A DNA stretch of 64,000 bases from Nectonema munidae (GCA_030549495.1 JAUIRK010001007.1:186001-250000); one strand, 5' to 3'; numbered from the stretch's first letter, positions 11,240 to 23,494 are shown. Notes: a model not told the origin generated them from the letters alone. Numbers and translations: made by a program.

Positions 11240-11800
11240 TTTTTTTTGCGACTCCGGACTCCGGTAAACAAAAATTTCCGACTCCAGTGCATGAACATTT
11301 CCCACTCTAGCTCCGACTCCGTTACACAAAATTTAGGACTCCAATTCCGACTTAGGTAAACCAAAATTTCCTACTCCAGAAAACATAACTGTGACTTTAG
11401 CGTACATAAAGCGTTACTTGGATTTAGACTCTAGCAATCAATTAATATTTACACTGATTTCGATTTCTTCATTGAAAGAAAAGTTAGCTCAATTTTTGTA
11501 AAAATGGTCTCCAAATCAAACTTTCAAAGTTTTAACTTTATAAAATATAATTCAGTACAGTAAAATTTGTATCATAATACTTTTTGAAATTATTCAAAAA
11601 ATATAATGTAAATAGACTTTCAAGTGGTAAGGGGGGTAAGAAAATATTGAGAATCCAAATTCCAAAGGGATGTGGAAAAAGATTGAGAAACACTTATTAA
11701 TCGCTGCACAATAAAAAAGTAGTTTCAATTAACCTGAGTCGGAATCGCAACATTTTCTACGACTCTGACTCAAAAAGTGCGACTCCGATTCTACAACTAA
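11240..11800. repeat. GACTCCG-type degenerate repeat
   Basis: Repeated words related to ACTCCGACTCCG separated by AAACAAAATTTCC occur at 11245-11375 and again at 11735-11800 in mixed orientation. A similar cluster lies at 40780-40880. The pattern looks like a degenerate short tandem repeat carried within a dispersed element. The intervening 11400-11730 is plain A/T-rich DNA. Confidence 0.5.
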
Positions 11801-13346
11801 CCCTAGTTAGAATAATAATAAGATGAACACCAAACCTAACCAGTACTCCAAAGCAATGTTTCCCGGACCTATTTTTTCTGGCCTACAAATAAATCTCAGA
11901 ATGAAAGTTTTGCTTAAATATTTTCTTGTCAATTTTTCATTTCTTTACATCAAATCGCCTGCACACTAGTGTTGAAATGATTACCGAGTTTCGATAACCT
12001 ATTTTGGTTCCAAAAATATTGAATGAAAACTAGTTCTGCAAGCAAGTTTTGTTTCCTTTTTTTTTGAAAGAAACATCAAAGCAATGAAACAGATCATTCT
12101 GATTTAAAACTTGTAGGCTTTGTTGTGAATAAGGCAGAAAAAAGTTTTTCAAGTTTTTTCTCTTGCAATATTTTTTTTCAAGAATTTTAAAAGCTAATAT
12201 TCAGAATTTAATTTCAAAAGCAAATATTTTTTCATCCTTTTCAAAGATAGAAGCACGAAATTTATTTGATTCTCGATATCGTTATTTTACATAAGAACCG
12301 ATAACTGTACTGGGATTCACAACCGGTGTTTCAATACCACACGACAAACTAAACGCACCAAAATGTAATCACATGTTTTAAACGTAGACGGGAAAGCTCA
12401 AATACGCACACATTAGCGATTAATGTAGTCATATGATAATTAAAAAAGCACTTATAATTATAATAATAATTAGTGTCCCAAAAATAAAAAATGTTTTTTC
12501 CCACTCATTTTTTTCTAGTTGCAAATAATATAATTGAACATTTGAAACTCAAAATAAACATTCAAAACATTTTTCCATTACATGTAGAGTTTCATGATTT
12601 TCATTCAGTTTTAGCGTGTTTTTGTATTGAATTAAAACAGACTATTTTTTTGAAATTTCCACTAAAAATGCAGTTTAGACATTATTAAAATTTATTAAAT
12701 TTAGAAAAATTCCAAATCAATAAAATCTACTTTATCAACCCAATGGAAAAAATGTTTAAAATGTTTTATTTTACTTTCAAATGTTTATGAACTAAAAAAA
12801 CTTAGTTTCAAAAAAGTTATTTTTTTCTTCTTTTTTTGGAACACTCTAATGTCCAAGCGTGAATTTTGTAAAAAGGCGATATTTCTTTTAAAGAATTTGA
12901 ATTTAAGACTTTGTAGATATTTTTGTAGTAGTATTTACATTCTAAATAAGTGTGCAGAGACTAAATTAATGTGTCAATAAAAGTGTACCCAATTTGTTTT
13001 TTTTGTTATCAGAGCTAATTTATGTGCAAACTCATTAAACCAGAAAAATAATTAGGGAACAGAACTCAAGTATTTTTTTTACTTATTTTCCATTTTCAAT
13101 TAAAAGAAAGCTTGGATATGATATTTGAGAAAATTAATTCAGGTACTAATTTTTCGTTATCTTTGAGTCGAAAATCATTCATTTCATGAAAATAATAATT
13201 TCACAAACGAGGGAACGTTTATTTGAATTTATGAAAAATACATACAAAATATTTATGAAATTTTTAATCTAATTTTAGACCAATGGTTTCCAAACTTCTT
13301 CAATGTCCAGTTCCCTGTTGAGAAGATTCAAAATTTAGAATATTAA
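11801..13346. other. AT-rich intergenic DNA
   Basis: No gene recognised. A weak hAT-like end (CCAATGGTTTCCAAACTTCT) is at 13281-13300; otherwise homopolymer-rich A/T sequence. Confidence 0.5.
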
Positions 13347-13476
13347 ACCCTTTGAGGACAATAATTTCTAGTACTAATTATCTTCTTTTTTTCAATTAAA
13401 TTTTATATACTTACTTAAAGCAGGGGATTTTAAACATTTCATGGTACACCCGTGTCACACTGGCCCTCAAAAGGTT
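13347..13476. mobile_element. TTAA MITE, family B, copy 1
   Basis: Left end (A)CCCTTTGAGGACAATAATT next to TTAA at 13343-13346. The right end ends CCCTCAAAAGG followed by TTTTAA. Reverse-complemented, the right end carries AGTGTGACACGGGTGTACCA, which matches the left end of the copy at 21959, so the family has two distinguishable ends. Confidence 0.7.
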
Positions 13477-14546
13477 TTAAATACTTTTTTTGTGATATAA
13501 ACATAATAAATCTTAAATTTAATAATAATAATAATTGATTGATTGAGAAAATTTGAAGCAAATCCTTCTCACAAAATATCTTTGAATATTTCAAAAATCA
13601 CTATAATCTTTAATTGGCATGGATAATAAGTTAAGTGAGATTTCTCAAAAATAATTTTTTGTTAAACGTAGTTCCGTTTAATCATGCATTCATTCTAAAT
13701 GTTAATGATAATAATCAAGTGCGTGAAGAGAATATTCAACATTTCCACGACTTTAATGGTCCATGCCCCTCCTACCAAAAACCGTAAATGATCCCCCTGT
13801 TTTGAGTGAGCGAAGCGAAAAACCAATGGGATAACCCAACTGTAAAAATAAAAACTAACCTCTTAAGGTCATCATGATTAAATTGAAAGATCTGTCAATT
13901 CCAAACTGACTTTTGCCCACAAAAGGCTCACAGAGTTAATGCGTGCAAGTTTCGTATAAAATTTCGCAGCAGCAGCGATGAGTAAGGGTAGCAATCAACA
14001 TGGTAGCAATCTCATGATACTGCTAGCTCCGTGAACTTCGGCTAAAATCTACTGATTTTAGCTTTGTAGAGAGAATATTTTCTCTCATGTAATACGAACT
14101 TTAGTGTCCAGCTTAGATTTCAGTGTGACTGATGATGAATAATGCTATATGCTCACATTTGGATAAAGATATTTGGGTCTCGTGGATTTAAATTGGTGAC
14201 CACGGCATTCAAAGCTTCTTGAATAGATGGATAAGGCCTTCTCTCCGTCTTCTTGGAAGAGAAGTCGCTTCAGAATGATAGATAAGTTAATAATTTATAA
14301 AAAAAAATATAGAGTACAAAATATAAAATTATTATTGCAATATAAAGGAAAAATTAGCAATTATGCACATATTTTAGATGTTGAAAGAGATTGGATAAAC
14401 TCGAAGATGATATGACAAGGGTTAGTAGTGGTGATGTGATATGAATTGCCGATGATACTTCCAGCTAGCGAGTAGAGCATTTCAGTGCCTTTATCACATT
14501 TGTCAAAGTAAAATGAATAGTATAAAATGCGTGATCATGATCATGA
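13477..14546. other. Intergenic / 3' flank of the - strand gene
   Basis: An (AAT)n then (GATT)n microsatellite is at 13508-13550. The rest is A/T-rich; no convincing polyadenylation signal for the upstream - strand gene could be fixed. Confidence 0.45.
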
Positions 14547-15326
14547 TTAGAAAGACTTCATTAGGGGTAGGGATTCAATGGTTGAAACAGTATTCGACGA
14601 TGAAGAATAGGAAGAAAGGGAAGAAACATATGAATTGACGTCATCATCGCCATCATTATCTTGCTGGGATGCGTTAATGTAGCTTTTACTAGCTTGCTGG
14701 TGTCTAGAATCACCCAGCGCCGATATATCCTGATTTGCATGGCGCCTTTGTGAATATTGTAGAGCAGGAACGTGAGGAGAATGAGTCGTTCTTGAATCTT
14801 TACTTCCTTTCCTATCCTTGGAGAGGAGGAAATCTTGCGAGTACGAGTGCTGTTTTTGCTGTGGATGGTAATGGGAATGCTTGTTACTATCGTTAGAGAA
14901 GGAAGAGGGTAGGAAGGCGAAATTGTGGCTTTTGTTCTCCATTTCTAGCTCTCTACACCCTTTACCACCACTACCATAATGAACATGATGATTATTATCG
15001 GTAGAAGGAAAAAAAGCACCATGAGTAGAGTTGGAAATCTTGGAGGTTGTGAGTAGGGCTATTCTGCCTATGGTTTTGCGCAAGCCCACAAAGTAGGACT
15101 TGGTGGCAGGCGGGTTGTGGTGATGATGAAGAAAGTCCTCATACTCATTCTTGCTACCATCATTTGCATTTTGGTTGAGTAATACTGCGGGCGTGGCGTT
15201 CGCATTAAAGTAGCAGGGTTGATTGGCAGTTCGGTTTGGGGGCGGGATGATGAATGGCCGCATGCACTCATCCATGTCCAGCACAAATTCGGAGAAGGGA
15301 AGCGTACCGTTGCATTTTACGCACTT
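14547..15326 (-). CDS. Probable last exon of an unrecognised protein with a His/Ser/Asn/Gln-rich tail
   Basis: The longest conventional coding stretch of the window. On the - strand an acceptor CATTTAG (AG at 15327-15328) opens a frame in phase 0 with KCVKCNGTLPFSEFVLDMDE, then CMRPFIIPPPNR, and stays open for 259 codons to TAA at 14547-14549. Two C-x-x-C/C cysteines lie in the first residues. The rest is low-complexity: an HHHH run near residue 66, HYHPQQKQHSYSQ mid-way, Q-Q-D-N-D-G-D-D-D and S-S-L-S-S-Y-S-S-S-S near the end, closing in SLPLMKSF. Its composition is much less A/T-rich than the flanks. Such disordered tails are common in transcription regulators and receptor cytoplasmic ends, but the family is not identified. 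Earlier exons must lie at higher coordinates and were not found. An internal ATG (DMDECM) could also serve as a start. Confidence 0.72.
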   Translation of the reverse strand, partial: KCVKCNGTLPFSEFVLDMDECMRPFIIPPPNRTANQPCYFNANATPAVLLNQNANDGSKNEYEDFLHHHHNPPATKSYFVGLRKTIGRIALLTTSKISNSTHGAFFPSTDNNHHVHYGSGGKGCRELEMENKSHNFAFLPSSFSNDSNKHSHYHPQQKQHSYSQDFLLSKDRKGSKDSRTTHSPHVPALQYSQRRHANQDISALGDSRHQQASKSYINASQQDNDGDDDVNSYVSSLSSYSSSSNTVSTIESLPLMKSF

Positions 15327-16234
15327 CTAAATGGAAACGGAAAGTTTACACACTCACGCAATTGGCATACGAGGAAACAAAAGACTACTTTGCCTTTTCT
15401 CATCTTTAAGGAGTTGTTGCGAGACTTGCATTTGCAATAGACTTCCTAGTAAACACAGCATTCTGATTATTGTAATTAAATACTGGCTATACTCTCTAAC
15501 TCACGCTGCTCATATATATTCAATGTGTCATGAATAAAAGTTTAAGAGGTGAGTAAGTAGAAAACAGTAAATCTCATATTCAAATAAATTCTTTGACAAT
15601 GAATTTTCGAAAACTCTGTTTTCCTTCACATCAAATCTACTGTTGCAAGAAAGAAAAAAGGAGGACATGCGATACTAGTGTGTTGTAAGGTGAAGCAAAG
15701 GGGAAACAGTTTGATGGAAAGTGCAGGTAAACTATATTTTATATATTAAATATAATATATGAAAATGGTAGTAAATCATTACAACTCAGTTAAAATTTAT
15801 TCAAAAAATCCTCAAATATAATTACTTCGAGTTTAGAATAATTTTATAGGTTAAAACTAAAAATTATTTAACATTTTAAATCCTATCAGATCAAATGATC
15901 TCTACAAAAAAGTTGCCAATCTACACGAACCAATCAATTGTTCGTTTCCAAAATTATTTAGAAGCTAAATTTAAAAACAATGGCCTTATCTTTTTAGTGT
16001 TAGACGTACTGTCAGACTTCGTTTATCCGAAACTGTTGTTTTCAAGCATATTGTTATCGGATGTAAATTTTTCAGATATTTATCATCGATTCATATAATC
16101 TCGTATAGTTTGAAGTTTTTAAAAAACAATACTTTAGGCTTAAAAAATTTGCTTAGAAATACAGTGTGCGTGTGCAGATGCTAAGAAAAGACACAACGTA
16201 ATACACCGTGTTAAAAGTATTAAATATGAGAATT
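15327..16234. other. Probable intron of the - strand gene, A/T-rich
   Basis: Upstream, on the - strand, of the last exon at 14547-15326, so probably intronic. No further exon is recognised. Short open frames here show no family signal. Confidence 0.4.
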
Positions 16235-17600
16235 TGGAACTTCACAATCTTTCAGGCGAATGGGAAAGCTTTTCCATCAGAATACTGAGTACAGTGAAAA
16301 ATGAGTATTCGTACATACACACATATATAGATTCACTGTTTATACTAATTCTAGTCTATTGAAATGTGAAGAATTTTCCTATTTTTAGGATCCATTAACA
16401 AATTTCGGAAAAACATAATCACAGGCGATTTTAATAGCAAAAATTTGGTACACATACACGCATTTATTGAAATATTGATTTCTTATGCATACTTATGCAC
16501 TATTAATAAACCACCTAGACCAATATCAGGAACTCCATTGGACAATATTTTTGTTGCGTATGAAGCAAACTTTTGCAAAACAGGTATTATTTCAAGCAGC
16601 ACCTCATATCATTTGATGATTTTCATCTCTTTAGGCTCTTTCAATTATAACAATAAAGCTTCTCGTTATAAACATAAAAAGACTAACTTTAATAAATTAT
16701 TTAATGTTCAAAAAAACGAAAATTGGAAGGACATTCATCAATTTAACTCGTTTAGTAATGAAGTATGTTGTTTATTTTTGCAAAATTTAAATCAATATAT
16801 TGATAACTCTTCAACTTATTTTATCCGAAGAAACAAGTACAAGTATAAGCGTAATGAATGGATGTCTTTAGAACTATTAAAAAAATTAAGCACAAAGATA
16901 AGTTATATAAAAGATTGATAACATTTAAATATAGTACTAAGTTCAATGTTGTAAAAAAATCTTTCTATGATTATAATAAATCATTGAAAGGAGAAATATG
17001 TAGAGACGAAAATCGAATATTATATGAAGATATTTTAATGACAAAAAAAGAATTGCGGAAAAAATCAAATATGGTAATTCTGTTTCAATAAAAGAAAACC
17101 CTATAAATAATATATGATGTTTTACCATATAAATTTCAGGAATATTTTCATAGCAAGTTACTTGTACCCTTGACCAACAAGAACGAAAAATCCACATTCG
17201 AAAATTAAAAAGAAGTCACCTTAGATGTCTTCAAAACAGTCACTAATAACGATGTTCACTTAGTTATAATATCTCTACACAATAGCTCTAGCAAAGATGC
17301 ATATGAGCACATAGCAAAACTAATTAATCACATTGCACCAGTTATCATTTCACCGCTCATTCAATCTTTTAATACATGCTTGAAGGAAGGTATCTTCCCT
17401 AAAATTCTAAAAATACTTCCTATTCTTTAAAAAGGCAATTCTTCAGGAATACAAAACTATAGACTCATTTCTATTGTTCCTGTATTATCAAAAGTTTTTG
17501 AAAAATGTATATACAATAAAATATATAATTATTTTGAATGCAAAAATCTTCTCTCCATATCAATTCGGCTTCGACAACTACAAAACAATCAAAAAACAGA
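16235..17600 (+). mobile_element. Decayed LINE with endonuclease and reverse transcriptase parts (CR1/Jockey-like)
   Basis: From about 16410 the frame reads FRKNIITGDFN, the conserved GDFN of the apurinic endonuclease domain. It continues to PRPISGTPLDNIF, equivalent to P-T-R-x-x-x-S-x-T-L-I-D-N-I-F, and a relic of the S-D-H motif (STSYHLMIF). The linker follows, with W-M-S-x-E-L-L-K-K and K-x-K-L-Y-K. From about 17220 the N-terminal reverse transcriptase blocks are legible: SPLIQSFNTCLKEGIFP, then NYRLISIVPVLSKVFEK and LLSPYQFGF. The sequence then leaves the family, so the F-x-D-D catalytic block and 3' end are missing. At least two frame changes and one in-frame stop are present. This is a 3'-truncated, dead copy; the clade is inferred. 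Confidence 0.8.
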
Positions 17601-18154
17601 AAGACAAAAATATAAGCTTATATTGATATAAAAAAAACTAATAAAATAAATTTGTCTACAAATGTAGACAGTTGTATAAAATATAGGATGTATGTATAAC
17701 TGCAAAAAACCATTAATCATAAATTAATGAAAATCCTAAATCTTAAAGTTATATGATATTAAAGCAGCGTCCTGAAATAACATGTGTTCAACATTAAACA
17801 AACAAAAAATGTCAAGATTTTAAACACTTGCATACAGAAGTAGACAAACAGGTACATTTGCGGTTTAATTTAAATACTGCTAGAGATGGTTTCTTGTTCT
17901 GTCCACTTTTCACCTATCATCTTTGTGTTCATATTTGTAATTTGTTGATATCATAATTGTTACACTTGTTGCAATTCAGCGAGAGATGTCATCTTATGGA
18001 TTTATATTGTAGCTACGCGAGGCTCTTCTTCCTCTTCCATCTTGACAAGGATTTACGTTCTTTGTTTTTTTTCTGGGACATTCACAGGATAGGCAGAGAG
18101 TGTTTCAAACAAAATAAGAAACCATTTTCGTCCATGCTGTGATCGTTGTAAGTG
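17601..18154. other. AT-rich DNA
   Basis: Right of the LINE fragment. No gene or repeat end supported. Confidence 0.4.
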
Positions 18155-18640
18155 TGGAGTCAACAGAGATATATGGCATTTATGTTAACATCTGCAATTT
18201 CAGAATTCTCGGTAAAAATCTTGATGCCCTGAAGTTTGTTAAAGCGATTCAGCCAAACATTTGGGAAGTATTAGAAAACTTTCATCTTCGTATCTTTACC
18301 AGTAGCGCCATGGGCTGAAACATCATTAAATATGGAATTATGCATGGCCTCGTGATTAGCACAAGGGACACGAAACACACTTAAATTGTCCTTATCCATA
18401 TTTAACGATATATTCTTTTTTAACAGGATGTCACTAAATGTTGAAGGGCGGATATGTGCTCCATAGAGTGGTGGAATCAGCAGCCATCTCCTATTGCGTA
18501 TTCTTGGTATTTTGTACAAGAATATTTCATGTTTCTGGCTGACAAATAAATCCAGACATGCTCTTTAGTTAGAAATTCTATCATCGTTAAGAAATATGGC
18601 TCGAGACTTTGTGTCATGTACAAAACAAGTTATAGGATAA
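18155..18640 (-). pseudogene. Unrecognised decayed coding fragment
   Basis: On the - strand one frame reads CLDLFVSQKHEIFLYKIPR, then NRRWLLIPPLYGAHIRPSTF, SDILLKKNISLNMDKDNLS, VFRVPCANHEAMHNSIFND and VSAHGATGKD up to a stop at 18271. It resumes in the same frame with FPNVWLNRFNKLQGIKIFTE, then NSEIADVNINAIYL. The residue mix, with Trp, Cys, Pro and His in non-repetitive order, looks like real protein once under selection, unlike the A/T-driven ORFs nearby. One internal stop separates the two parts. I do not recognise the family; it could be a host pseudogene or part of a transposon protein. Confidence 0.45.
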
Positions 18641-19881
18641 ATCGTAGGCGCGGGTCTTTTATACCGTTTATTGTTTATTTGTGACAAAAACACCCCCACT
18701 TCGTTGACGTATTTTCATATTTAACAATTAGGTGTAATAATCTCTTATTTGAATGAACAAATCCTCATCTATCTCATTATCGAAAAACTAGTAGGTTGAT
18801 GATTTGCGATGGTTTTGGTAACTAGCAATAATATTTTATTATCTAACAGTCATTCGCGTATTGTTTTTATTACTATCCATCATTACTATTTAGTAATACT
18901 AATTCAGACATTTTATTAGCACATAAGTCAGTACCATTACTTTCACGTGTGTAGATTTTCCCACAATCATTCTCGCCCTCCTCACCTATTGCATTTAGTG
19001 CTGCAATAAGAATATTCTCAATTCTCTATTTTTACTCCAAGTTTTTCCTTTTGAACAAGAAGCATTTCCCAATTATTCTACGTGTTTGCCGTGCATGAGC
19101 ATTTTGGTAATATAAGTATGCAAAAAGACGGCGAAAAATACTTTAAGAAATTGGAGATCTGTGGTAGTCTGTTTATTACTGTACAAAACAACGCTGCCCA
19201 GAATTTTCATTTTTTGGCTTGTAATTTTATTACTATATCTACGTTTCATCTTTATCAATAATAAATCATTTCAATTATTAATGATACGGGTGTAAGAATC
19301 CCTTGTCTACTTACTTCCTTTGAACCTCTTTGATTTTTATTTATTATTCTGGAGTCCATTAAAAAAATAACTGTTTTAGAAGTCTTGGATTACTTCAAAA
19401 AGACTGAAGAAAGACTTTCGATTCACTTTGAGTGAGTTATTATGAAGCCTATAAACTTCCTCATCTCTTTTATAAATTGCTTCCCAGAGTTATGTGATAT
19501 TGGCGTAAATGTCACCACACTTTGGTGAGTGAGAAAAGTGACAGAGAAAATGTAACACAGAGGAAGATAGGCCAACTAGAGAGAGAGAGAGTCTTGCACA
19601 AATCGTAAAAACTTACTTCAGAGATTACCCAACAAGGATGTTACGAAAATATAAGACCAAAACTTCGCATCGGATTACAAATTCACAAGGCGGTGTGAGA
19701 ACCGAAAAAAAGCTCATTTTTCCACTCCTCAAGAGTGATAAAAAATGTGATCATGAAAGTTACATCGAGTAGTCGTCTTCTTGTTGTATGATAAATTTAG
19801 TATCACTTATAAGTAGTTCTCGTTTCACTTAATTTCAAATAAACAGTGTGGAATTTCAATCTATTTTCACCAAATAGATAG
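18641..19881. other. Intergenic DNA without recognised genes
   Basis: Mixed composition and a short (GA)n run near 19580. No coding or repeat-end signal. Confidence 0.45.
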
Positions 19882-19928
19882 GGGGCGTGAGTAGGGTTGG
19901 TTAGATGCTGGATTCGATAAATCAAGGT
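19882..19928 (+). mobile_element. SINE family 1, 5' fragment
   Basis: Starts GGGGCGTGAGTAGGGTTGG and continues TTAGATGCTGGATTCGATAA, the tRNA-like head of the family. It is cut before the B box. Confidence 0.75.
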
Positions 19929-21958
19929 AAAATATTTTCTGGTTATCTATGTTTCGTGTTATCTTAACACTTCTATTAACATTTTATAATTCTTTTTTGG
20001 CGCTTGAAAAGAAATTAGCCTTTTCACTTAGAGCATGTCGGTGTCGAAGTGTAAATGTGAGAATAACAGGGGAGAAAAATATTGACAAAAATTTTTTAGT
20101 GTCAATATTGTGTGAGATAGTGGTAGACTTGTCTGAAAATCGAAATGAACGAGGTCTGACTGTAGACAGGTAGTTGATAGATTATTACTATTGAAAACGA
20201 ATCCAGTTTCACTTAACTCTGATTTTCTTTTTGAAGAATTTTGATATAGCATGGAGCAGCAATTTTTATGGGATACTGTTGTACTGGTCAACAGGGGATT
20301 AATAGTCGTCATACTTAACCTCCTAAATATACATTACTATTATTTTATGCAGTCTTTTGATATGAAAAATTGATAAACTGTTTGTTATCAATTAATAATA
20401 AGTTCTCAGAATTCCTTTATTTACTACGTTATAATGAATTCACGTCTATATTATGCATTGTTAGATGTATCATGTACACACACACACACACACACAAACA
20501 CAACTCATCATCATATAAGCATAAATACATATTTCCCAAAAGAATACCAACCAATATGTATGTAAATAGTGTAAGTATTTAATTATACAAACTGTCTCTT
20601 TTGCAAATATAGACATTACTGATTGCATTAAGCAAAAAAATGTCTGACGACCACCCACCCATCCATCCTCACTATAATTGATGTAAAAAGAAGATTTTAG
20701 CGGTGTTGCACGCAAAGAAACATTATTTCATGATTAACTGACGTGACTCCACTAGTAAGGGAAATAGGAACCTGGCTCTGGATTTAGAACTTAAAACTCT
20801 ACTCTGCCAATATTTTTAGAACGAAAAAATGTATTGAAAAAAGACCATATTCAGCGGTAGTGTTGATTTGCCAAAAGTGTGCATAACGTCATTTTATTTG
20901 TCTTAACCAAACATGATCTAATCCAGAGATGGGAAACCTTTTTATTAGAATATGTTGTCACGTCTATATCAGTGCCCGTGCTAAGCAAAAATTTTGGAAG
21001 GGGGAGGGGGCTTCATTTGGGCGCTAATTTTTGAACTATCAGATTAATCTGCTTTAAAAGATTAATTTTTAAAAAGTGAATGTTGGAATAGCGGAAGAGA
21101 AAAGAATGGAAAAATCGGTTACTGTTGGTTGGCAGTGTGTCGGTTAGCGGAGATAAACGAGGTGTGAGTGTATATTTTGAATGAATAATACTTTGTCGTA
21201 GTTTTAGCGGTATTTTAATTAACATAAGGAGTTTAGATTAAGGAAGGGTCACTCCATATTCTTACAAAAATTAATCTATTTTTTTCTTTATTTAAAATAC
21301 TTAAAAAATTCCGAAATTTTATTAGATAACGAAACCATCTTCGTGACTTTTTAAAATCTCCGCCTCATCCGACTCCACAATTCTGAACTTACAATACTGG
21401 AGAAAAGAAAGTGTTCAAAAAATTGCGACAACTATCAAGTAGTCCTTGAAATGGACTTATGGTCCACGAACGCCTGCTTTAAGTAAAAAACAAATCACGC
21501 TGGAGATGATGAAGAAAAAAAGGTAGATTCCATTACTTTAGCATAATTTTTTTCTTCGGAAAGAGTGATTTTGTGTGGAAGATTGTGTTGGTTACTTTTA
21601 CGCGCTGAAGTATAAAGAAGTTGTCGTTCGGCAAAAGAAGACACATCGCATTGCATTATTTCAGTTGAAAAGGCAGTGTCTACAATTTGTAAAAGATTAC
21701 TTTATTTGAAGTAATACTCATAAATCCTTTGTTTCTCATTCTGCGTATATTTTGGCATTTCAATAAATTCTTTTTCTTTCTTTGATATCAAGAAACAAAC
21801 ACACGTTAAAATTCCACCTATATATATTATATTTCTACTACGACTTAATCGAATCATCCTGTTTGTAATTTTGAGACTGCAACTGCATTTATGTATACTT
21901 TTTTTAACACTACTGCTACTTATAATTATGCAACATTTATTTTAAAATTTTATAATAA
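19929..21958. other. Intergenic DNA with a CA microsatellite and a hAT-like end
   Basis: (CA)n runs at 20474-20496. CAGAGATGGGAAACCTTTTT at 20925-20944 resembles a hAT terminus, and CAGTGCCCGTGCTAAGC at 20971 another. No gene was recognised; the ORFs on both strands across 19949-20312 overlap and lack domains. Confidence 0.4.
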
Positions 21959-22078
21959 CCCTTTGCGGTTTAGTGTGACACCGGTGCACCAAGAATTAAT
22001 AATCGTCTGCTTACAACATAAAAATTCCATTTTAAAAAAAGCAGACGATTATTCTTCAAAATTCTGCTCCTCAAAGGG
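21959..22078. mobile_element. TTAA-type MITE, family B, copy 2, with ATAA duplication
   Basis: 120 bp. Starts CCCTTTGCGGTTTAGTGTGA and ends CTGCTCCTCAAAGGG. The 4-bp ATAA directly repeats on both sides (21955-21958, 22079-22082). The interior contains ATCGTCTGC and its inverse GCAGACGATTATTC. Confidence 0.8.
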
Positions 22079-22540
22079 ATAAAGAAACATCAACTTTTCT
22101 GTTTCAGATATTATAAATGAAAATTGTGATGACATGTAATATATTTAATGTCGTTTGTAAATGCCGATTTTAGATATTCATTTAAATTTTTGACATTTTT
22201 GCTTTATGTTGCAAGTAAAATGTTTCATAAATTTATTACAGCGTAATCTATTAAAATGTCCTATTTGTAGTTTAGTTCTTTCTTACATTGTCTTAAAAAG
22301 ATTTTCAAATTGTTGTCTATACCCTTTTTATCTAAGACAAAACAATACCATTCATAAACTAAATTTATGCTTTGAAAGGTATTTGCTTTAAAATGTAAAA
22401 CTTTCTACTCATAAAATGAGCTTTCCTCCTCTACTATTCAATTTTTCAGCCTTCTTCTATGATTTGCAAAAATACAAAGCTTGGACTAAAATGATAAACT
22501 AAAAAATAAGTATCGTTTCGGACTAATGGTGTAGAACGAG
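22079..22540. other. AT-rich DNA
   Basis: No coding or repeat structure supported; the short open frame at 22206-22391 is A/T-biased. Confidence 0.4.
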
Positions 22541-22870
22541 GGAGCATAGCGAGTTCGAGCCCCCCCCCCCCCCCATTCCCTGAAAAAAATTGCTAGGTTC
22601 GATATATTTATATATTATTTAAAATTTTATAAATAAATAATTTTTAAAAAAGTACATTCTTAAAACAAATTTATATACCATTTTTAGTTCTATTTTGTCA
22701 TTTTCCAATTCTAACTTCTCTCATTTCAATTTTATTTTGTCTTTTAATTGAATCTTGTTTTTTCTGTTTAAAATAAAATTGGAAATCGTATATACCATTT
22801 TTAGTTCTTTCTTCAATTCTGTTTTATATTTTATAAAGGCAAAATAGAACCATTTTGAGACTTGCTTCAT
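22541..22870. repeat. C-run plus diverged 21-bp minisatellite
   Basis: A tRNA-B-box-like GCGAGTTCGAGCC runs into 15 consecutive C (22560-22574). From 22675 come repeated words TTCTATTTTGTC, TTCAATTTTATTTTGTC and TACCATTTTTAGTTCT. These are the reverse complement of the 21-bp unit at 60130-60262. Confidence 0.5.
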
Positions 22871-23019
22871 CAATTTTGTGGAAATGCATAATTTTAATGA
22901 TAAAAAGAAGGTATATTTATTTAATCTAAGAATTCTATGAACATTTTTAGATTGTATTTAAAAACCTGGAAACTTGTTTATTTCGCCTACCTTTAAAAAG
23001 TACAATTTCTTCTTAATAA

Positions 23020-23122
23020 CTCATTTAAGACCAATGTTGCAAAAGGGAACGCAGACGAATTCTTACTTTAAATGGAATAAAGAGGAATTACTAGTCGTCT
23101 GCTTTGTTCGGTCCAAAATGGG
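23020..23122. mobile_element. TTAA-type MITE, family A, short variant (copy 3)
   Basis: 103 bp. Starts CTCATTTAAGACCAATG and ends GGTCCAAAATGGG. The flanks read ATAA on the left and TTAT on the right. It contains GCAGACGAATTC and TCGTCTGC in inverted arrangement. Confidence 0.72.
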
Positions 23123-23255
23123 TTATAAACTTTGTGAAAAAAATTAGACAAAACTTTATAAAATATGGTAACTAATAAAATAATAATTTTATTTTAAATT
23201 TTAAGTCTTTTTTTAAATAAAAAAAAGACGATATATCTTTTATAAACTAACTTAA

Positions 23256-23364
23256 CTGGTTATCCACCACAGTCGACTTTACAAAAATATGAATCGTCTG
23301 CGTTTATCAAAGCTCTTTAATACAAATCTTCTGCTTTACATTAGATATCGTCTGATTATTCTGG
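23256..23364. mobile_element. TTAA-flanked MITE, third variant
   Basis: Lies between TTAA 23252-23255 and TTAA 23365-23368, directly abutting the next family A copy. It holds ATCGTCTGCG, AATCTTCTGC and GATATCGTCTGATTATTC. The same right half recurs at 24588-24662. The ends are only weakly inverted (CTGG/CCAG). Confidence 0.55.
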
Positions 23365-23368
23365 TTAA

Positions 23369-23494
23369 CCCATTTAAGACCAAGCAAAGCATACGATATC
23401 TAAAAAAACGCAGACGATTTATAAAGTCATTGAAAAAAGCAGACGAAGATGAAATTACTTATGTTCCAAAATAGGAACATTGGTCGTAAATGGG
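23369..23494. mobile_element. TTAA-flanked MITE, family A, copy 4
   Basis: 126 bp with ends CCCATTTAAGACCAAGC and GGTCGTAAATGGG. TTAA is on both flanks (23365-23368, 23495-23498). It is very similar to copy 1. Confidence 0.85.

Noticed and set aside
11131-11364. - strand ORF of 77 codons with SRNWSP/SELEWE
   Set aside because: Encoded by the degenerate GACTCCG repeat; no independent coding support.
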